From: Labrenzia sp. R4_2
GTDB lineage: Bacteria > Pseudomonadota > Alphaproteobacteria > Rhizobiales > Stappiaceae
NCBI RefSeq assembly: GCF_017743865.1
Contig: NZ_JAGHRJ010000012.1
Span: 1-64,000 of the forward strand
DNA length: 64,000 nucleotides
Direction of reading: 5' to 3'
Shown: one piece after another, positions 56,169 through 64,000 of the stretch
Layout: each line of letters starts with the position of its first letter
Numbering within the stretch: the stretch's first letter is position 1
Notes under the pieces: generated by a model
What the model was told of the DNA's origin: nothing
Seen by the model: only the letters and a program-made list of their open reading frames with translations
Database searches by the model: none
Made by a program: the position numbers and the translations under genes

Positions 56169-56217
56169 TCTTGATAGCCCTCGTTTCGAAGAATGGAAAT
56201 CCGATCCTGCTTCTTGC

Positions 56218-56796
56218 TCAACGGATTTCGTCACGCACCCGCATGATTGTTTGACGGCTGGTACCAAATGCTCGGGCTATAGCGGAAATGCTTTTTCCGG
56301 AATTCAGCGCAAACCGCACATCTTGCTTTTGGCTGTCTGTCAGGCTTGGCCGCCGACCCAGAACTTTCCCTTCGGACTTGGCACGTCTTAGGCCTGACTG
56401 CGTTCGCTCGATTAGCAAATCCCGCTCGAACTGGGCAACGGCATTGAGCACGTTCATGGTCATCGTGCCGGCGGAACTCGTGAGGTCGACCCCGCCGAGT
56501 GCAAGACAGTAGACCCGTACTCCTTCGTCGGCCAATGCCTTTACTGTTGAACTGACGTCTATCGCATCCCGGCCGAGGCGATCGAGTTTCGTCACGATGA
56601 GAATGTCGCCCGGCTCCAAACGGTCCATCAGCCGAGAGAATTCCGGACGCTGCGATATCGGCACACTGCCGGAAATCGTCTCGGTTACAATCCGGTGGTC
56701 TTCGACGTGGAACCCCGCCGCCCGGATTTCTTCTAGCTGGTTTTGCGTCGTCTGCCCGGTCGTTGACACGCGGGCATAGGCAAAGGAGCGTGACAT
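56218..56796 (-). CDS. Tn3-type serine resolvase/invertase
   Basis: 192 residues: [12 protein letters not shown] with the catalytic Ser, [36 protein letters not shown] and a C-terminal helix-turn-helix ([20 protein letters not shown]). It is like the resolvases of Tn3-family mercury transposons, but no tnpA or terminal repeat is visible. It may be a leftover of the transposon that brought in mer. TGTCC repeats upstream look like its res site. Confidence 0.9.
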   Translation of the reverse strand: MSRSFAYARVSTTGQTTQNQLEEIRAAGFHVEDHRIVTETISGSVPISQRPEFSRLMDRLEPGDILIVTKLDRLGRDAIDVSSTVKALADEGVRVYCLALGGVDLTSSAGTMTMNVLNAVAQFERDLLIERTQSGLRRAKSEGKVLGRRPSLTDSQKQDVRFALNSGKSISAIARAFGTSRQTIMRVRDEIR

Positions 56797-56807
56797 AGCG
56801 TCATTCC

Positions 56808-56870
56808 TGTCCGAAAAGGCTGTTCAAATTAGTTGTCTGTCCAGAATGCTGTCAAGGTAATTTGTGGACA
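56808..56870. other. res-like repeat cluster for the resolvase
   Basis: TGTCCGAAAA (56808), TGTCCAGAAT (56838) and the inverse TTGTGGACA (to 56870) repeat a TGTCC half-site within 63 bases of the resolvase start. This arrangement fits resolvase subsites and autoregulation. Confidence 0.5.
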
Positions 56871-57161
56871 GGGTGTTTTGCCCCTGTACGCAATCGGACG
56901 TTTTCGGTCATCGGGTTGCATAGTATGGAGTGAAAGATGGCCCGGCGGATGCTTCTCAAGAACCAGGGGCGGCAGGAATTTTTCGATATCCCGACAGAGA
57001 AAACAGTCTGATCCATCATTATTCCCCGTCGCCTGTCGACCGGCTTGAAATTGAGCTTCGGCGCCGACAGTGTGCAAGTTTTAAGGCAATGAATGTCATA
57101 GCAGATGCATCAATTAATGTCGGATTTGTGCTTTCGCGATCAAAAAAAATGCGCCACAATA

Positions 57162-57372
57162 TTACCTGTTTGGTTTTCCATTCGGCACAAAGTGCCGGGA
57201 AACGAACAGGGAATTCGGATATGGCGGACCCATGCAGGGCGTCAGGAGCCGAAGCCGCCCCCGCGACTGTATGCGGAGAGTGCTGACCGGACATGCCACT
57301 TGCAACGAATGTTGTAGGGAAGGCCCGGCAAAGCGCCACGACCCGCGAGCCAGGAGACCTGCCAGACATTCA
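57162..57372 (+). promoter_or_regulatory. Cobalamin (B12) riboswitch upstream of cbtBA
   Basis: The conserved core is visible: GCCGCCCCCGCGACTGTATG with the closing CGG near 57255-57280, and the B12 box AGCCAGGAGACCTGCC at 57348-57363, which ends the aptamer. Earlier stems include GGCAC/GTGCC near 57183-57195. It lies 40 bases before cbtB and should repress cobalt transporter synthesis when adenosylcobalamin is plentiful. Confidence 0.93.
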
Positions 57373-57413
57373 CTGAAAACCCTTCTGTCGGGTGTGACAG
57401 CAAAGAGGATAAA

Positions 57414-57584
57414 ATGACGACACAATCTGCAAAAACCACCGTTTCCGCGACGAAAATCGTATCGGTTTCTTTTGCTGCGGTACTGGGTGTCGCGATTATT
57501 TCGATCACGGGTCACGTGCAGGCGAGCGCTTTGCACGACGCAGCACACGATGTGCGCCACGCGACCGGATTCCCGTGTCACTAA
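57414..57584 (+). CDS. cbtB: CbtB, cobalt transporter subunit
   Basis: A 56-residue protein too short for many gene finders: one membrane span ([20 protein letters not shown]) and the metal-binding tail HDAAHDVRHATGFPCH, the CbtB hallmark. RBS AGAGGAT lies just upstream. CbtAB are predicted cobalt permeases under B12 riboswitch control, as here. Confidence 0.92.
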   Translation: MTTQSAKTTVSATKIVSVSFAAVLGVAIISITGHVQASALHDAAHDVRHATGFPCH

Positions 57585-57585
57585 A

Positions 57586-58284
57586 ATGCTGACTCGTCTC
57601 TTGGTCAGCGGCTTGTTCGCTGGTGCTGCGGCAGGGCTTATCGCGGCCCTGCTACAGCTTCTTTTTGTTCAGCCAGTCCTTCTCCATGCGGAGCTTTATG
57701 AATCGGGGGAATTGGTCCATTTCGGAACCGAGGCAGTCAGCGCTCATCAAGAGCTGGGCGGTGTCGATCCTTTACGCGATGGCCTGAGCGTCATCTTCAC
57801 GATGCTCACCTATACCGGTTATGCCTTCATTCTGCTCGCCGGCATGGCAATTGCCGAAATGCGCGGTGCGGTTATAACGGGTCGCAACGGCCTGCTCTGG
57901 GGCGTTGCAGGGTTCGTCGCGTTCCACTTCGCGCCCGGATTCAGCCTGGCTCCCGAAGTGCCCGGCGTCGCGGCAGCGGATATTTTTGCCCGGCAGATCT
58001 GGTGGTGGGCCACCGTCCTTACCGCAGGCGCCGGATTGTGGCTGATCGCATTCGGCCGTAACTGGTTGGCCTGGGGCGCAGCAGCAATGCTGCTGCTGGC
58101 ACCACACGTGATCGGCGCGCCAGAGCCGGACACCTTCACAGGCCCAGTTCCGACCGAGATCGGGGCAATGTTTGCCAGCCGTGCCTTTGGCGTCGGAATG
58201 GCAGCCTGGCTTCTACTTGGTTGTTTTGCAGGTTTTTTCTGGCAGCGCGAGGGGGCGAGGGTCGGCGCAACGCAGGCGGCCTGA
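57586..58284 (+). CDS. cbtA: CbtA, cobalt transporter membrane subunit
   Basis: 232 residues from the ATG two bases after the cbtB stop. Five to six membrane segments and the CbtA motifs HFAPGFSLAPEVPG and LLLAPHVIGAPEPD are present. It should take up Co2+ for cobalamin synthesis, with CbtB as its small partner. Ends before a strong intrinsic terminator. Confidence 0.93.
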   Translation: MLTRLLVSGLFAGAAAGLIAALLQLLFVQPVLLHAELYESGELVHFGTEAVSAHQELGGVDPLRDGLSVIFTMLTYTGYAFILLAGMAIAEMRGAVITGRNGLLWGVAGFVAFHFAPGFSLAPEVPGVAAADIFARQIWWWATVLTAGAGLWLIAFGRNWLAWGAAAMLLLAPHVIGAPEPDTFTGPVPTEIGAMFASRAFGVGMAAWLLLGCFAGFFWQREGARVGATQAA

Positions 58285-58306
58285 TCCGGAATCTAAATCA
58301 TAACCG

Positions 58307-58343
58307 ACCGGGCGAAACATCTCGTTTTGCCCGGTTTCTTTTT
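58307..58343 (+). terminator. Intrinsic terminator after cbtA
   Basis: ACCGGGC (58307-58313) pairs with GCCCGGT (58329-58335), extended by GAAAC/GTTTT, and is followed by TTTCTTTTT. It separates the riboswitch transcript from the next gene. Confidence 0.85.
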
Positions 58344-58361
58344 AAGGAAACCTGAAACCCC

Positions 58362-58886
58362 ATGGAACGCTCTCTCGCACTCTTCGCCATCGGGCTGGTC
58401 TTTGGCGGAGGCATCGGCTTTGTTGTTGCCGCAAGCAATGGTGTCGCTCTTGACGGTCATGACCACTCATCAGCCAGCGATCACCAGATGCAGACCACAT
58501 CAGTGCAGCTCAAAACTAATCATTCCGGCCAAACCGCTGGCCACGACCACAACAGGACCACCTCAGTACCTGGCGGCCCCGATGCACCGTCCTTGAAAAT
58601 CAGTGTCTCGCAGGATCCGGTTAGCGGCTACAATCTCCATATCATGACAGAAAATTTCACCTTTGCGCCCGAGCGGGCTGGCTTGGATCATGTGTTGGGC
58701 GAGGGCCATGCTCACGTATATGTAAATGGCGTGAAAGTCGCGCGGCACTACAGTGCATGGCTCCACCTGCCGACTCTTCCAAAAGGTGATGCGACGGTTG
58801 AGGTTACGCTCAATTCCAACGATCACCGCATGCTTGCTGTCGAGACGGAACCGCTCAAGGCTGCGGTAACTGTGAACGTGGAATAG
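58362..58886 (+). CDS. Exported His-rich metal-binding protein
   Basis: 174 residues with an N-terminal membrane anchor or signal (ALFAIGLVFGGGIGFVVAAS), a His-rich linker (GHDHSSASDHQ, GHDHNRT) and a compact domain with DHVLGEGHAHVYVNG and LNSNDHRMLAVETEP. His spacing points to metal binding in the periplasm, perhaps Co or Cu. It follows the cbtBA terminator at once, with AAGGAAACC as RBS. Not a family I can name. Confidence 0.7.
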   Translation: MERSLALFAIGLVFGGGIGFVVAASNGVALDGHDHSSASDHQMQTTSVQLKTNHSGQTAGHDHNRTTSVPGGPDAPSLKISVSQDPVSGYNLHIMTENFTFAPERAGLDHVLGEGHAHVYVNGVKVARHYSAWLHLPTLPKGDATVEVTLNSNDHRMLAVETEPLKAAVTVNVE

Positions 58887-58888
58887 TC

Positions 58889-59215
58889 TTATAGCGCCGG
58901 AATGCGCGCTCTGAGGCAGAACCGGAGACGTCCACATGGTCGGGCGTCTTCGATCCAGCCTTTGTCCGTTGCCAGAAAATTTCGAGCCGTCGAGATGATG
59001 TCAGCAATGTCGTCTGGAAAGATGAGGCCTGAAAAAAGGTATGCCGCTCTACCAACCCCCTGAAACGCCACCGCAATTGGTTGTTCACAGGCCCCCATGC
59101 ATTCAATCTGTGTAACCTCAATCGCCATTCCTGATTCGTTCAATGATCGACGCAATGCATCCAGATCTGGCGGAGGGTCACATCTGCAAGTACTGCAAAC
59201 GATAATACGATTCAT
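58889..59215 (-). CDS. DUF1636 family metal/iron-sulfur protein
   Basis: 108 residues of the thioredoxin-like [2Fe-2S] type: VCSTCRCDPPPDLD near the N-terminus and IECMGACEQPIAVAFQG supply the four Cys. DUF1636 genes commonly lie beside cobalt transport or cobalamin genes in alphaproteobacteria, as here. It is convergent with the His-rich protein gene, only two bases apart. Confidence 0.85.
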   Translation of the reverse strand: MNRIIVCSTCRCDPPPDLDALRRSLNESGMAIEVTQIECMGACEQPIAVAFQGVGRAAYLFSGLIFPDDIADIISTARNFLATDKGWIEDARPCGRLRFCLRARIPAL

Positions 59216-59353
59216 TCAGACACCTTTGTCATTCGCGTTAGATCGCGCTGTGTTTAACAATTTCAATCTGACAATTGCGAAATCGCTTGAACCTAAAGTG
59301 GCTAGAGGGTGTAAACAACTCACCAATTTGGAAACCCGACTCAGGAACTTCTT

Positions 59354-59686
59354 TTGACCCAAACGCAATCTCGTAAATTCCCGGGTTCAGTTGAAATCTT
59401 CAGGTTTAATCATCTTGCTGACCTGGACAGACCTGTTCGCGATTGCTGGCTGTTGTTTCGCGACGTGGCCTATTTATCCGATAATTGCCTTCGGGTAGAA
59501 ACTGCTCCGGAAGTAGCCTTCAGGGTTGACTGTCAAATTCCCAAACACGAACTAGCCAACAAGCGTCGTCGCTGGCAAGGAACGGCCAAAATAATCCTCA
59601 GAACCTTACACTCATTGCTAGCGAGGCTGGCGATAGTACTTGAGCCCAAACTGCCAGCCTCATCTCTGAAGGTTTCCCGCATATGA
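59354..59686 (+). CDS. Small hypothetical protein before the DsbA-like gene
   Basis: 110 residues, start TTG at 59354, no recognisable domain. The only supporting facts are the length and that its TGA overlaps the dsbA-like ATG (ATGA). Codon pattern is not strongly alphaproteobacterial. It may be spurious. Confidence 0.3.
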   Translation: MTQTQSRKFPGSVEIFRFNHLADLDRPVRDCWLLFRDVAYLSDNCLRVETAPEVAFRVDCQIPKHELANKRRRWQGTAKIILRTLHSLLARLAIVLEPKLPASSLKVSRI

Positions 59687-60336
59687 ACAACAAATCAATT
59701 GTTCTCTCAGTGGCTGTATTTGGGCTGATACTGCTCAGCGTAGCGGCCTGGCTTTTCGTTCGTCCGATGTTCATGAGAGCAGCGATTCCAACCGAAAAGA
59801 CACTGGCGGTGTTGAGGCCTCATTCGCCCATAATTGGGCCTAAGGACGCACCTGTTACTATCGTCGGTTTTTTTGATCCTGCTTGCGCAGCCTGTCGCAA
59901 GATTTATCCGGTTGTTAGGGATATCATGGCTGAGCACGGCGATACAGTGCGCCTGGCGATTCGCTACGTGGCCTTTGAGGGCAAGGGATCAGTGGAAGCA
60001 ATCCGAGTGCTGGAAGTTGCGCGGAAGCAAGGGGTTTATCAACCTGTGTTAGAGACGCTGTTGCGTGACCAGAATAGATGGGCCAAAGACAGAGCGCCAA
60101 ACCCGGAACTCATCATTCACTTGGCTACTGAGGCCGGCCTCGACCCAGAAGCTGCGCGAACTCAGAAGCTGGATCCCATTATAGCAGCGACTATTAATCA
60201 GGACCGCGCCGATGCCGAAGTTTTAGGCGTAACCCAGACGCTCACGTTTTTCGTTAACGGCCGTCACCTTAGTTCGTTTGGCGAGGCAGAACTGCGAGCT
60301 TTGGTGAACGAAGAGGTAGCCTCTTCGCGGATGTAA
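59683..60336 (+). CDS. DsbA-family thioredoxin-fold protein
   Basis: 217 residues with a membrane anchor (VLSVAVFGLILLSVAAWLFV) and a periplasmic DsbA-like domain: GPKDAPVTIVGFFDPACAACR, with the redox motif CAAC, and TQTLTFFVNGRHLSSFGE with the cis-Pro region changed to Thr-Leu-Thr. It resembles the DsbA proteins linked to copper or oxidative-stress islands. No DsbB gene is next to it. Confidence 0.8.
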   Translation: MNNKSIVLSVAVFGLILLSVAAWLFVRPMFMRAAIPTEKTLAVLRPHSPIIGPKDAPVTIVGFFDPACAACRKIYPVVRDIMAEHGDTVRLAIRYVAFEGKGSVEAIRVLEVARKQGVYQPVLETLLRDQNRWAKDRAPNPELIIHLATEAGLDPEAARTQKLDPIIAATINQDRADAEVLGVTQTLTFFVNGRHLSSFGEAELRALVNEEVASSRM

Positions 60337-60443
60337 CCAACAACAAACGGGATATGTTCGCATGGTGATGGCAATCAAATGACACCGCGCTGCACGAACG
60401 AATTCGATCCACAAATTGGTTGCTTAACTTCCGAAAGATAGCA

Positions 60444-62447
60444 ATGCACTTTGACGCTACCCAAAACCCCCAGTCCTCAAAAATCGAGCTCGGTCAAGAA
60501 CCGCCGCTGCTTGGTTACGAAGGGGTGTATGGCATGTCGGACCGGCGAGGGGTTTCACTGCGCTGGTTCGCTGGTTCAGCACTCACTGGCGTCACATCCC
60601 TGTTCTTGATGGGCGGCGCGCTATTCGCTGCCTTTGATGGCCAATACGAAGTTGAAAGGGCGAAATCCTCGAGTGCTTTTTTGAATGAGTTGTCGATCTC
60701 GAACAACGGTTACAGCAAAGAAGACAGGGTTCTGCGATCGGCGGCTGAACATTCCAGCAAGCAATTAATAGATGTGAATATTGTCTCCCGTGAGGGCGAC
60801 AGAGATAGCATTCGCGCTCAACCACATATTTTCATCAGCGCTACGCTTGCTACCAAGAAAGACCCGTCGCTTGCATCTAAAATTCCGGCCTTCAGTACGC
60901 TGAACATATTTTCTAGTAGTGCGGAGAAAGAAGCGACAGGGGCAACCGAGGGAGTTGCAACTTCTCTTCTTGCCGACTCGCTGTACGGTGCGAAATTGGC
61001 CAATGATGTCAGTATAAGCCTCACACCATTTCCATCATCGAACACGGATTTCGATTTGGACAAGACGTTGTCAGAATCGGAAATTGAATTGAAAGTTCGC
61101 AAATTTGCCCGGACCCGTTCGGTGGATGCAACTAACATGGGTTATGAAGCAGTGATTGATCCTGGGCGTTTCGACTTCAATTTGGCGCTTCAGCCAGATT
61201 TGGAGCGCTATGCGGTTCGGATAACGCCGGAAAACGTTTCTTTCGTGTCAAAACGCGATGACGATATTCGGTTAGCTGGAATAGATGAAAGCATTGTGCC
61301 AGTGACTCGGGGGCAAAATCTTACGAGGACCCTCCTAAATCAGCAGGTTCCAGAAGTAGAAGCTGCATCGATCGCACTTGCGTTTCAGCGATTGTATGGA
61401 ATCTCCAAACTTGAAGACGGACAAAGACTCCGGATAGCATACGCGCCCTCGCAGGACGATCTTGTACGAAAGCGGCCCGTGCGTATCAGTCTGTATAGCG
61501 ATACGAAACACGAAGCGACAGTTGCCCTATCAGACGGCGGCGATTACATCAAAGCCCGGCCGCCTAGCACCTTTCCAGCAGCTGCCTTTGCTGACGCGGA
61601 TCGTGTCTCCCACAGCGGGCCAACGCCAGCGTTATACGATAGTCTTTATCAAACTGCACTTGAGCAAAACATACCAAAAAACGTTGTAAATGAACTTGTT
61701 CGCATGTTGTCCTTTAGCATCGATTTCAAGGCCTCCATTAGGCCTGGTGCTACCATAGAGCTGCTATACTCCAGAGATGACCGTAACTTCGGATCTAAGA
61801 TCCACTTTGCTGCGCTGAGCAATGGCAAGACGACGCTGGAATATTACCGTTTCCGGACGCCTGACGATGGAGCTACTGACTTTTATGATGCGTTCGGCCA
61901 AAGCGCAAAAAAGTTCCTGCTCAGGAAACCGATTGATGGTGGCAAGTTCCGATCCGGCTTCGGCATGCGTCGGCATCCCGTCTACAAATATTCAAGAATG
62001 CATAAGGGAGTGGACTGGTCTGCTCCGCGCGGGACACCGATCATGGCTGCTGGAGATGGTACCGTCATAAAGGCAGGCTGGAGTTCCGGCTATGGGAAGC
62101 GAATTGAACTTCGACACACCAATGGGTACACGACCACCTACAATCATCAGACCGGATTTGCCAAAGGCATAAAGGAAGGTGTTCGCGTCAAACAGGGACA
62201 AATCATAGGTTATGTTGGCTCGACTGGACTTTCAACAGGACCTCACCTTCACTTCGAGATGCTAGCTAATGGCCAACCTTTGGATCCAATGCGAGCCAGA
62301 CTTCCAGAAGGACGCGTGCTCGATAGAGAAATGCGCGATAGATTTGAGTCCGAACGCAGTGCAATCGACAACTTATTGCGTGACGCCCGTAGGCCTCGAA
62401 TTTTGCAACATGACTACAATGAGGAAGCGTTCAATCAAGCAATCTGA
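60444..62447 (+). CDS. M23-family peptidoglycan endopeptidase
   Basis: 667 residues (ATG at 60444, or TTG at 60420). One membrane span near residues 40-65 precedes a long periplasmic region and a C-terminal M23 domain with SGFGMRRHPVYKYSRMHKGVDW (HxxxD zinc site) and the TGPHLHFEML motif with the third ligand. It should cut peptide cross-links in the cell wall. It might aid cell-wall growth or local opening for the conjugation channel; the first is more usual. Confidence 0.9.
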   Translation: MHFDATQNPQSSKIELGQEPPLLGYEGVYGMSDRRGVSLRWFAGSALTGVTSLFLMGGALFAAFDGQYEVERAKSSSAFLNELSISNNGYSKEDRVLRSAAEHSSKQLIDVNIVSREGDRDSIRAQPHIFISATLATKKDPSLASKIPAFSTLNIFSSSAEKEATGATEGVATSLLADSLYGAKLANDVSISLTPFPSSNTDFDLDKTLSESEIELKVRKFARTRSVDATNMGYEAVIDPGRFDFNLALQPDLERYAVRITPENVSFVSKRDDDIRLAGIDESIVPVTRGQNLTRTLLNQQVPEVEAASIALAFQRLYGISKLEDGQRLRIAYAPSQDDLVRKRPVRISLYSDTKHEATVALSDGGDYIKARPPSTFPAAAFADADRVSHSGPTPALYDSLYQTALEQNIPKNVVNELVRMLSFSIDFKASIRPGATIELLYSRDDRNFGSKIHFAALSNGKTTLEYYRFRTPDDGATDFYDAFGQSAKKFLLRKPIDGGKFRSGFGMRRHPVYKYSRMHKGVDWSAPRGTPIMAAGDGTVIKAGWSSGYGKRIELRHTNGYTTTYNHQTGFAKGIKEGVRVKQGQIIGYVGSTGLSTGPHLHFEMLANGQPLDPMRARLPEGRVLDREMRDRFESERSAIDNLLRDARRPRILQHDYNEEAFNQAI

Positions 62448-62744
62448 AGTTGGATTGCCAAGAGGTTTTGCTGAAAGGCTGTTCGATCCTTTTGCATAAC
62501 GCTAATGCCACCGCAAACGAGTGCTACTTTGTTGAACTGTGCCGTCGGCAAAGCCAGCCGAGACTGCAATACGTACATTGAGCGCTCGTTAGTCTGGCGT
62601 AGATTAAACTTCTGCCGCGTCGTTTGCCGAAGCGCTCAATCTCAAAAATCCTTGCCTGCACACCTCTTCCGATCAGCATTCAAAGCAATCAGAGCCCAGA
62701 GGACCAAACTCAGGGAAACGAAAGGCATGTCCGCAAGATTGTGC
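62448..62744. other. Intergenic region between convergent peptidase and phosphatase genes
   Basis: No gene is supported; short open frames on the plus strand have poor codon structure. No clear terminator stem was found. Confidence 0.35.
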
Positions 62745-63599
62745 TTACCGTAGCTTCAGTCTTTGGAACCCCCGTTGTAGAGACCTTCCAAGGGCTGTCA
62801 TCCATTTGTCCAACGAACGATCACTCGCAAGCGGCTGAACTTTCTGAAAAAGCAGATGAAAGACGACGAGAATGAGTAGCAGCGTTACGCCCCAGGAAAT
62901 CAACGTATCGGAAAGGAAGTGACCGCCGAATGCGATTCTGTTGGTCGAAAGGATAAAACAAAGCGGCAGAACAAATAGCAGTGTTGCTTTGCGCCAGGTA
63001 GCGGGAACCAGAAAGGCCACCGAAGTCAACCAAATAGCGGAGGACGCTTCTCCTGAGACAAAAGAACAGTTTCCGTTACAATAGTCAGTGATTTTCCAGA
63101 CCGGTTGATAAGGCAAGTCCCCGCCGAACTCTACCACATGTTGCGGTCTCGGACGGCCCCAATTGTCCTTCAAGATTAGATTCACGAGCACGCCGGGACC
63201 GAGAACGAGCGTCGATAGGAGAAACAATGGCTGACGGAGTGGCATGAGCGGCGGAAGGTCGGGAGCGAGCAACTTCAGAACGAACACAGCAATGCAAGTG
63301 AGCGCAATCACCTGAACGAGAAACAGACCGAGATACCTTACGTCTCTAAGAAACGTCACGTTCTTCGCCCAGAAACCTGAGATTTCCGAATAAAACAATC
63401 CGCTCGACCAAAAATCGGCACCAGGAAAGATAAAGAAAAACAGCGACACGGCACAGACATACAACCCGACCGAAATCACCGGATGTGAAACACAGGAGTC
63501 GGTCAGCTTCTTTAGAATCGGCTTTGGGCTGTTTTCAATAGGAACTTTGTTCTTCATCACCGCCATTTTGATCGAACTTCGAGGATTGATCCTATGCAT
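62745..63599 (-). CDS. PAP2-family membrane phosphatase
   Basis: 284 residues with five to six membrane segments. PAP2 motifs: KDNWGRPRP (motif 1), CSFVSGEASS (motif 2) and NRIAFGGHFLSDTL (motif 3). Motif 2 has Glu where the canonical PSGH has His; this SGEAS form is found in a subgroup linked to lipid A phosphatases. A lipid or lipid-A phosphate is the likely substrate. The first ATG lacks an obvious RBS; ATGs at 63566 and 63557 are alternatives. Confidence 0.8.
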   Translation of the reverse strand: MHRINPRSSIKMAVMKNKVPIENSPKPILKKLTDSCVSHPVISVGLYVCAVSLFFFIFPGADFWSSGLFYSEISGFWAKNVTFLRDVRYLGLFLVQVIALTCIAVFVLKLLAPDLPPLMPLRQPLFLLSTLVLGPGVLVNLILKDNWGRPRPQHVVEFGGDLPYQPVWKITDYCNGNCSFVSGEASSAIWLTSVAFLVPATWRKATLLFVLPLCFILSTNRIAFGGHFLSDTLISWGVTLLLILVVFHLLFQKVQPLASDRSLDKWMTALGRSLQRGFQRLKLR

Positions 63600-64000
63600 C
63601 TAGAAGGTGTTCGAGGTGTTTCACAGGTGTCAAAATGCCGCCCGCTCGAACAAACCGAAGACGTGTTCAAGCGGACGTGCTGGGTTAACCGTCAACTTGT
63701 TGTTGGGTGTCTCAATCCGGTTCATTCGAACGTCGATTGCTCTCGCTGGCCTTCTGCGTTGGAGCTGATCTTGCTTCGGCAGCTGTACAACTTGCGATTA
63801 GAGTTTCTGGCCGATCAAGGATAAGTCGCTGCACGACCCACCGCGGGGTTCCAATTAGTTTTGTGGCTTCTCGTTGAGTGCACAGGTTGGTCCCATTCCA
63901 CTCAATATGCTCTTAGCTGGGTTTAGAAGATTGATTTGACGAAATGTTGCCGCCAACTCGAGCCGTGCTCAGTCGGCGCCGGTCGCGTTTTTTTTCACGA
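63600..64000. other. Right end of the window without a recognisable gene
   Basis: An open frame at 63594-63824 overlaps the phosphatase start and has no family features. The stretch probably holds the phosphatase promoter and an intergenic region continuing past the window. Confidence 0.35.

Noticed and set aside
50446-57400. A complete Tn21/Tn501-type mercury transposon
   Set aside because: No TnpA gene and no terminal inverted repeats could be found; only mer genes and a resolvase are present.
63594-63824. Plus-strand 76-codon frame at the right end
   Set aside because: Overlaps the phosphatase start and lacks family features.

Overview
The window reads as part of a large self-transmissible repABC plasmid (or chromid) of an alphaproteobacterium. 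A marine or soil member of the Rhizobiales/Stappiaceae or Rhodobacterales is likely. The reasons are a complete repABC replicon, a Ti-type traAFBH / traCDG transfer region, a trb mating-pair operon in the rhizobial order trbBCDEJKLFGHI, a Ros/MucR-type regulator and a DUF1612 protein, all lineages typical of rhizobial-type plasmids. The species assignment is inference; no rRNA or core gene is present. No tRNA, rRNA or CRISPR array was seen.

Layout: 0.1-0.7 kb, wreck of an IS66-family transposase. 0.8-6.9 kb (minus), thermonuclease-traH-traB-traF-traA. 6.99-7.03 kb, a Q-type oriT core between divergent tra operons. 7.5-9.9 kb (plus), traC-traD-traG. 10.1-10.6 kb, a WGR-domain protein and a structured-RNA-like element. 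10.6-15.5 kb, dabA-dabB (inorganic carbon uptake) with a divergent NhaR-like LysR regulator. 16.0-27.1 kb, an accessory island: Fic protein with a degenerate active site, YhaO-like nuclease and YhaN-like ATPase pair, an AAA_13 RloC/PrrC-like ATPase, a poly-gamma-glutamate hydrolase-like protein, and a DUF1612 protein. 27.3-31.3 kb, a Tn5053/Tn402-type tniABQ transposon with terminal repeats and a 5-bp target duplication, inserted directly in front of a serine resolvase gene. 31.3-36.3 kb, resolvase, repC, the antisense ctRNA, repB, repA and a parS-like palindrome. 36.4-39.5 kb, an IS3 remnant, a MucR-type regulator and a GSU2403-type nucleotidyltransferase with its own operator. 40.2-49.8 kb, the trb operon. 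50.7-56.2 kb, mer resistance (merR // merT-merP-small membrane protein-merF-merA) followed by a CcdA-like protein, an MFS transporter and YnfA. 56.2-56.9 kb, an orphan resolvase with res-like repeats. 57.2-59.2 kb, a cobalamin riboswitch, cbtB-cbtA, a His-rich periplasmic protein and a DUF1636 metal protein. 59.4-63.6 kb, a DsbA-like thioredoxin, an M23 peptidase and a PAP2 phosphatase.

How it works together: the TraA relaxase should nick oriT, TraG couples the relaxosome to the Trb channel, and TraF matures the TrbC pilin. RepA/RepB partition the plasmid through the parS-like site while the ctRNA limits RepC. No TraI/TraR/TraM quorum-sensing genes are visible, so transfer control must differ from Ti plasmids or lie outside the window. 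Cargo covers CO2/bicarbonate uptake, mercury detoxification, cobalt uptake and a possible defence island. The most notable points are: the R-x3-E...H pattern in the AAA_13 protein next to a PgaH-like hydrolase; a nearly identical C-terminal tail on TrbJ and TrbK; the transposon placed next to a resolvase with an amber codon in tniB; a Fic protein lacking its catalytic His under an array of TTGCGC repeats; and an unassigned multi-helix element downstream of dabA.
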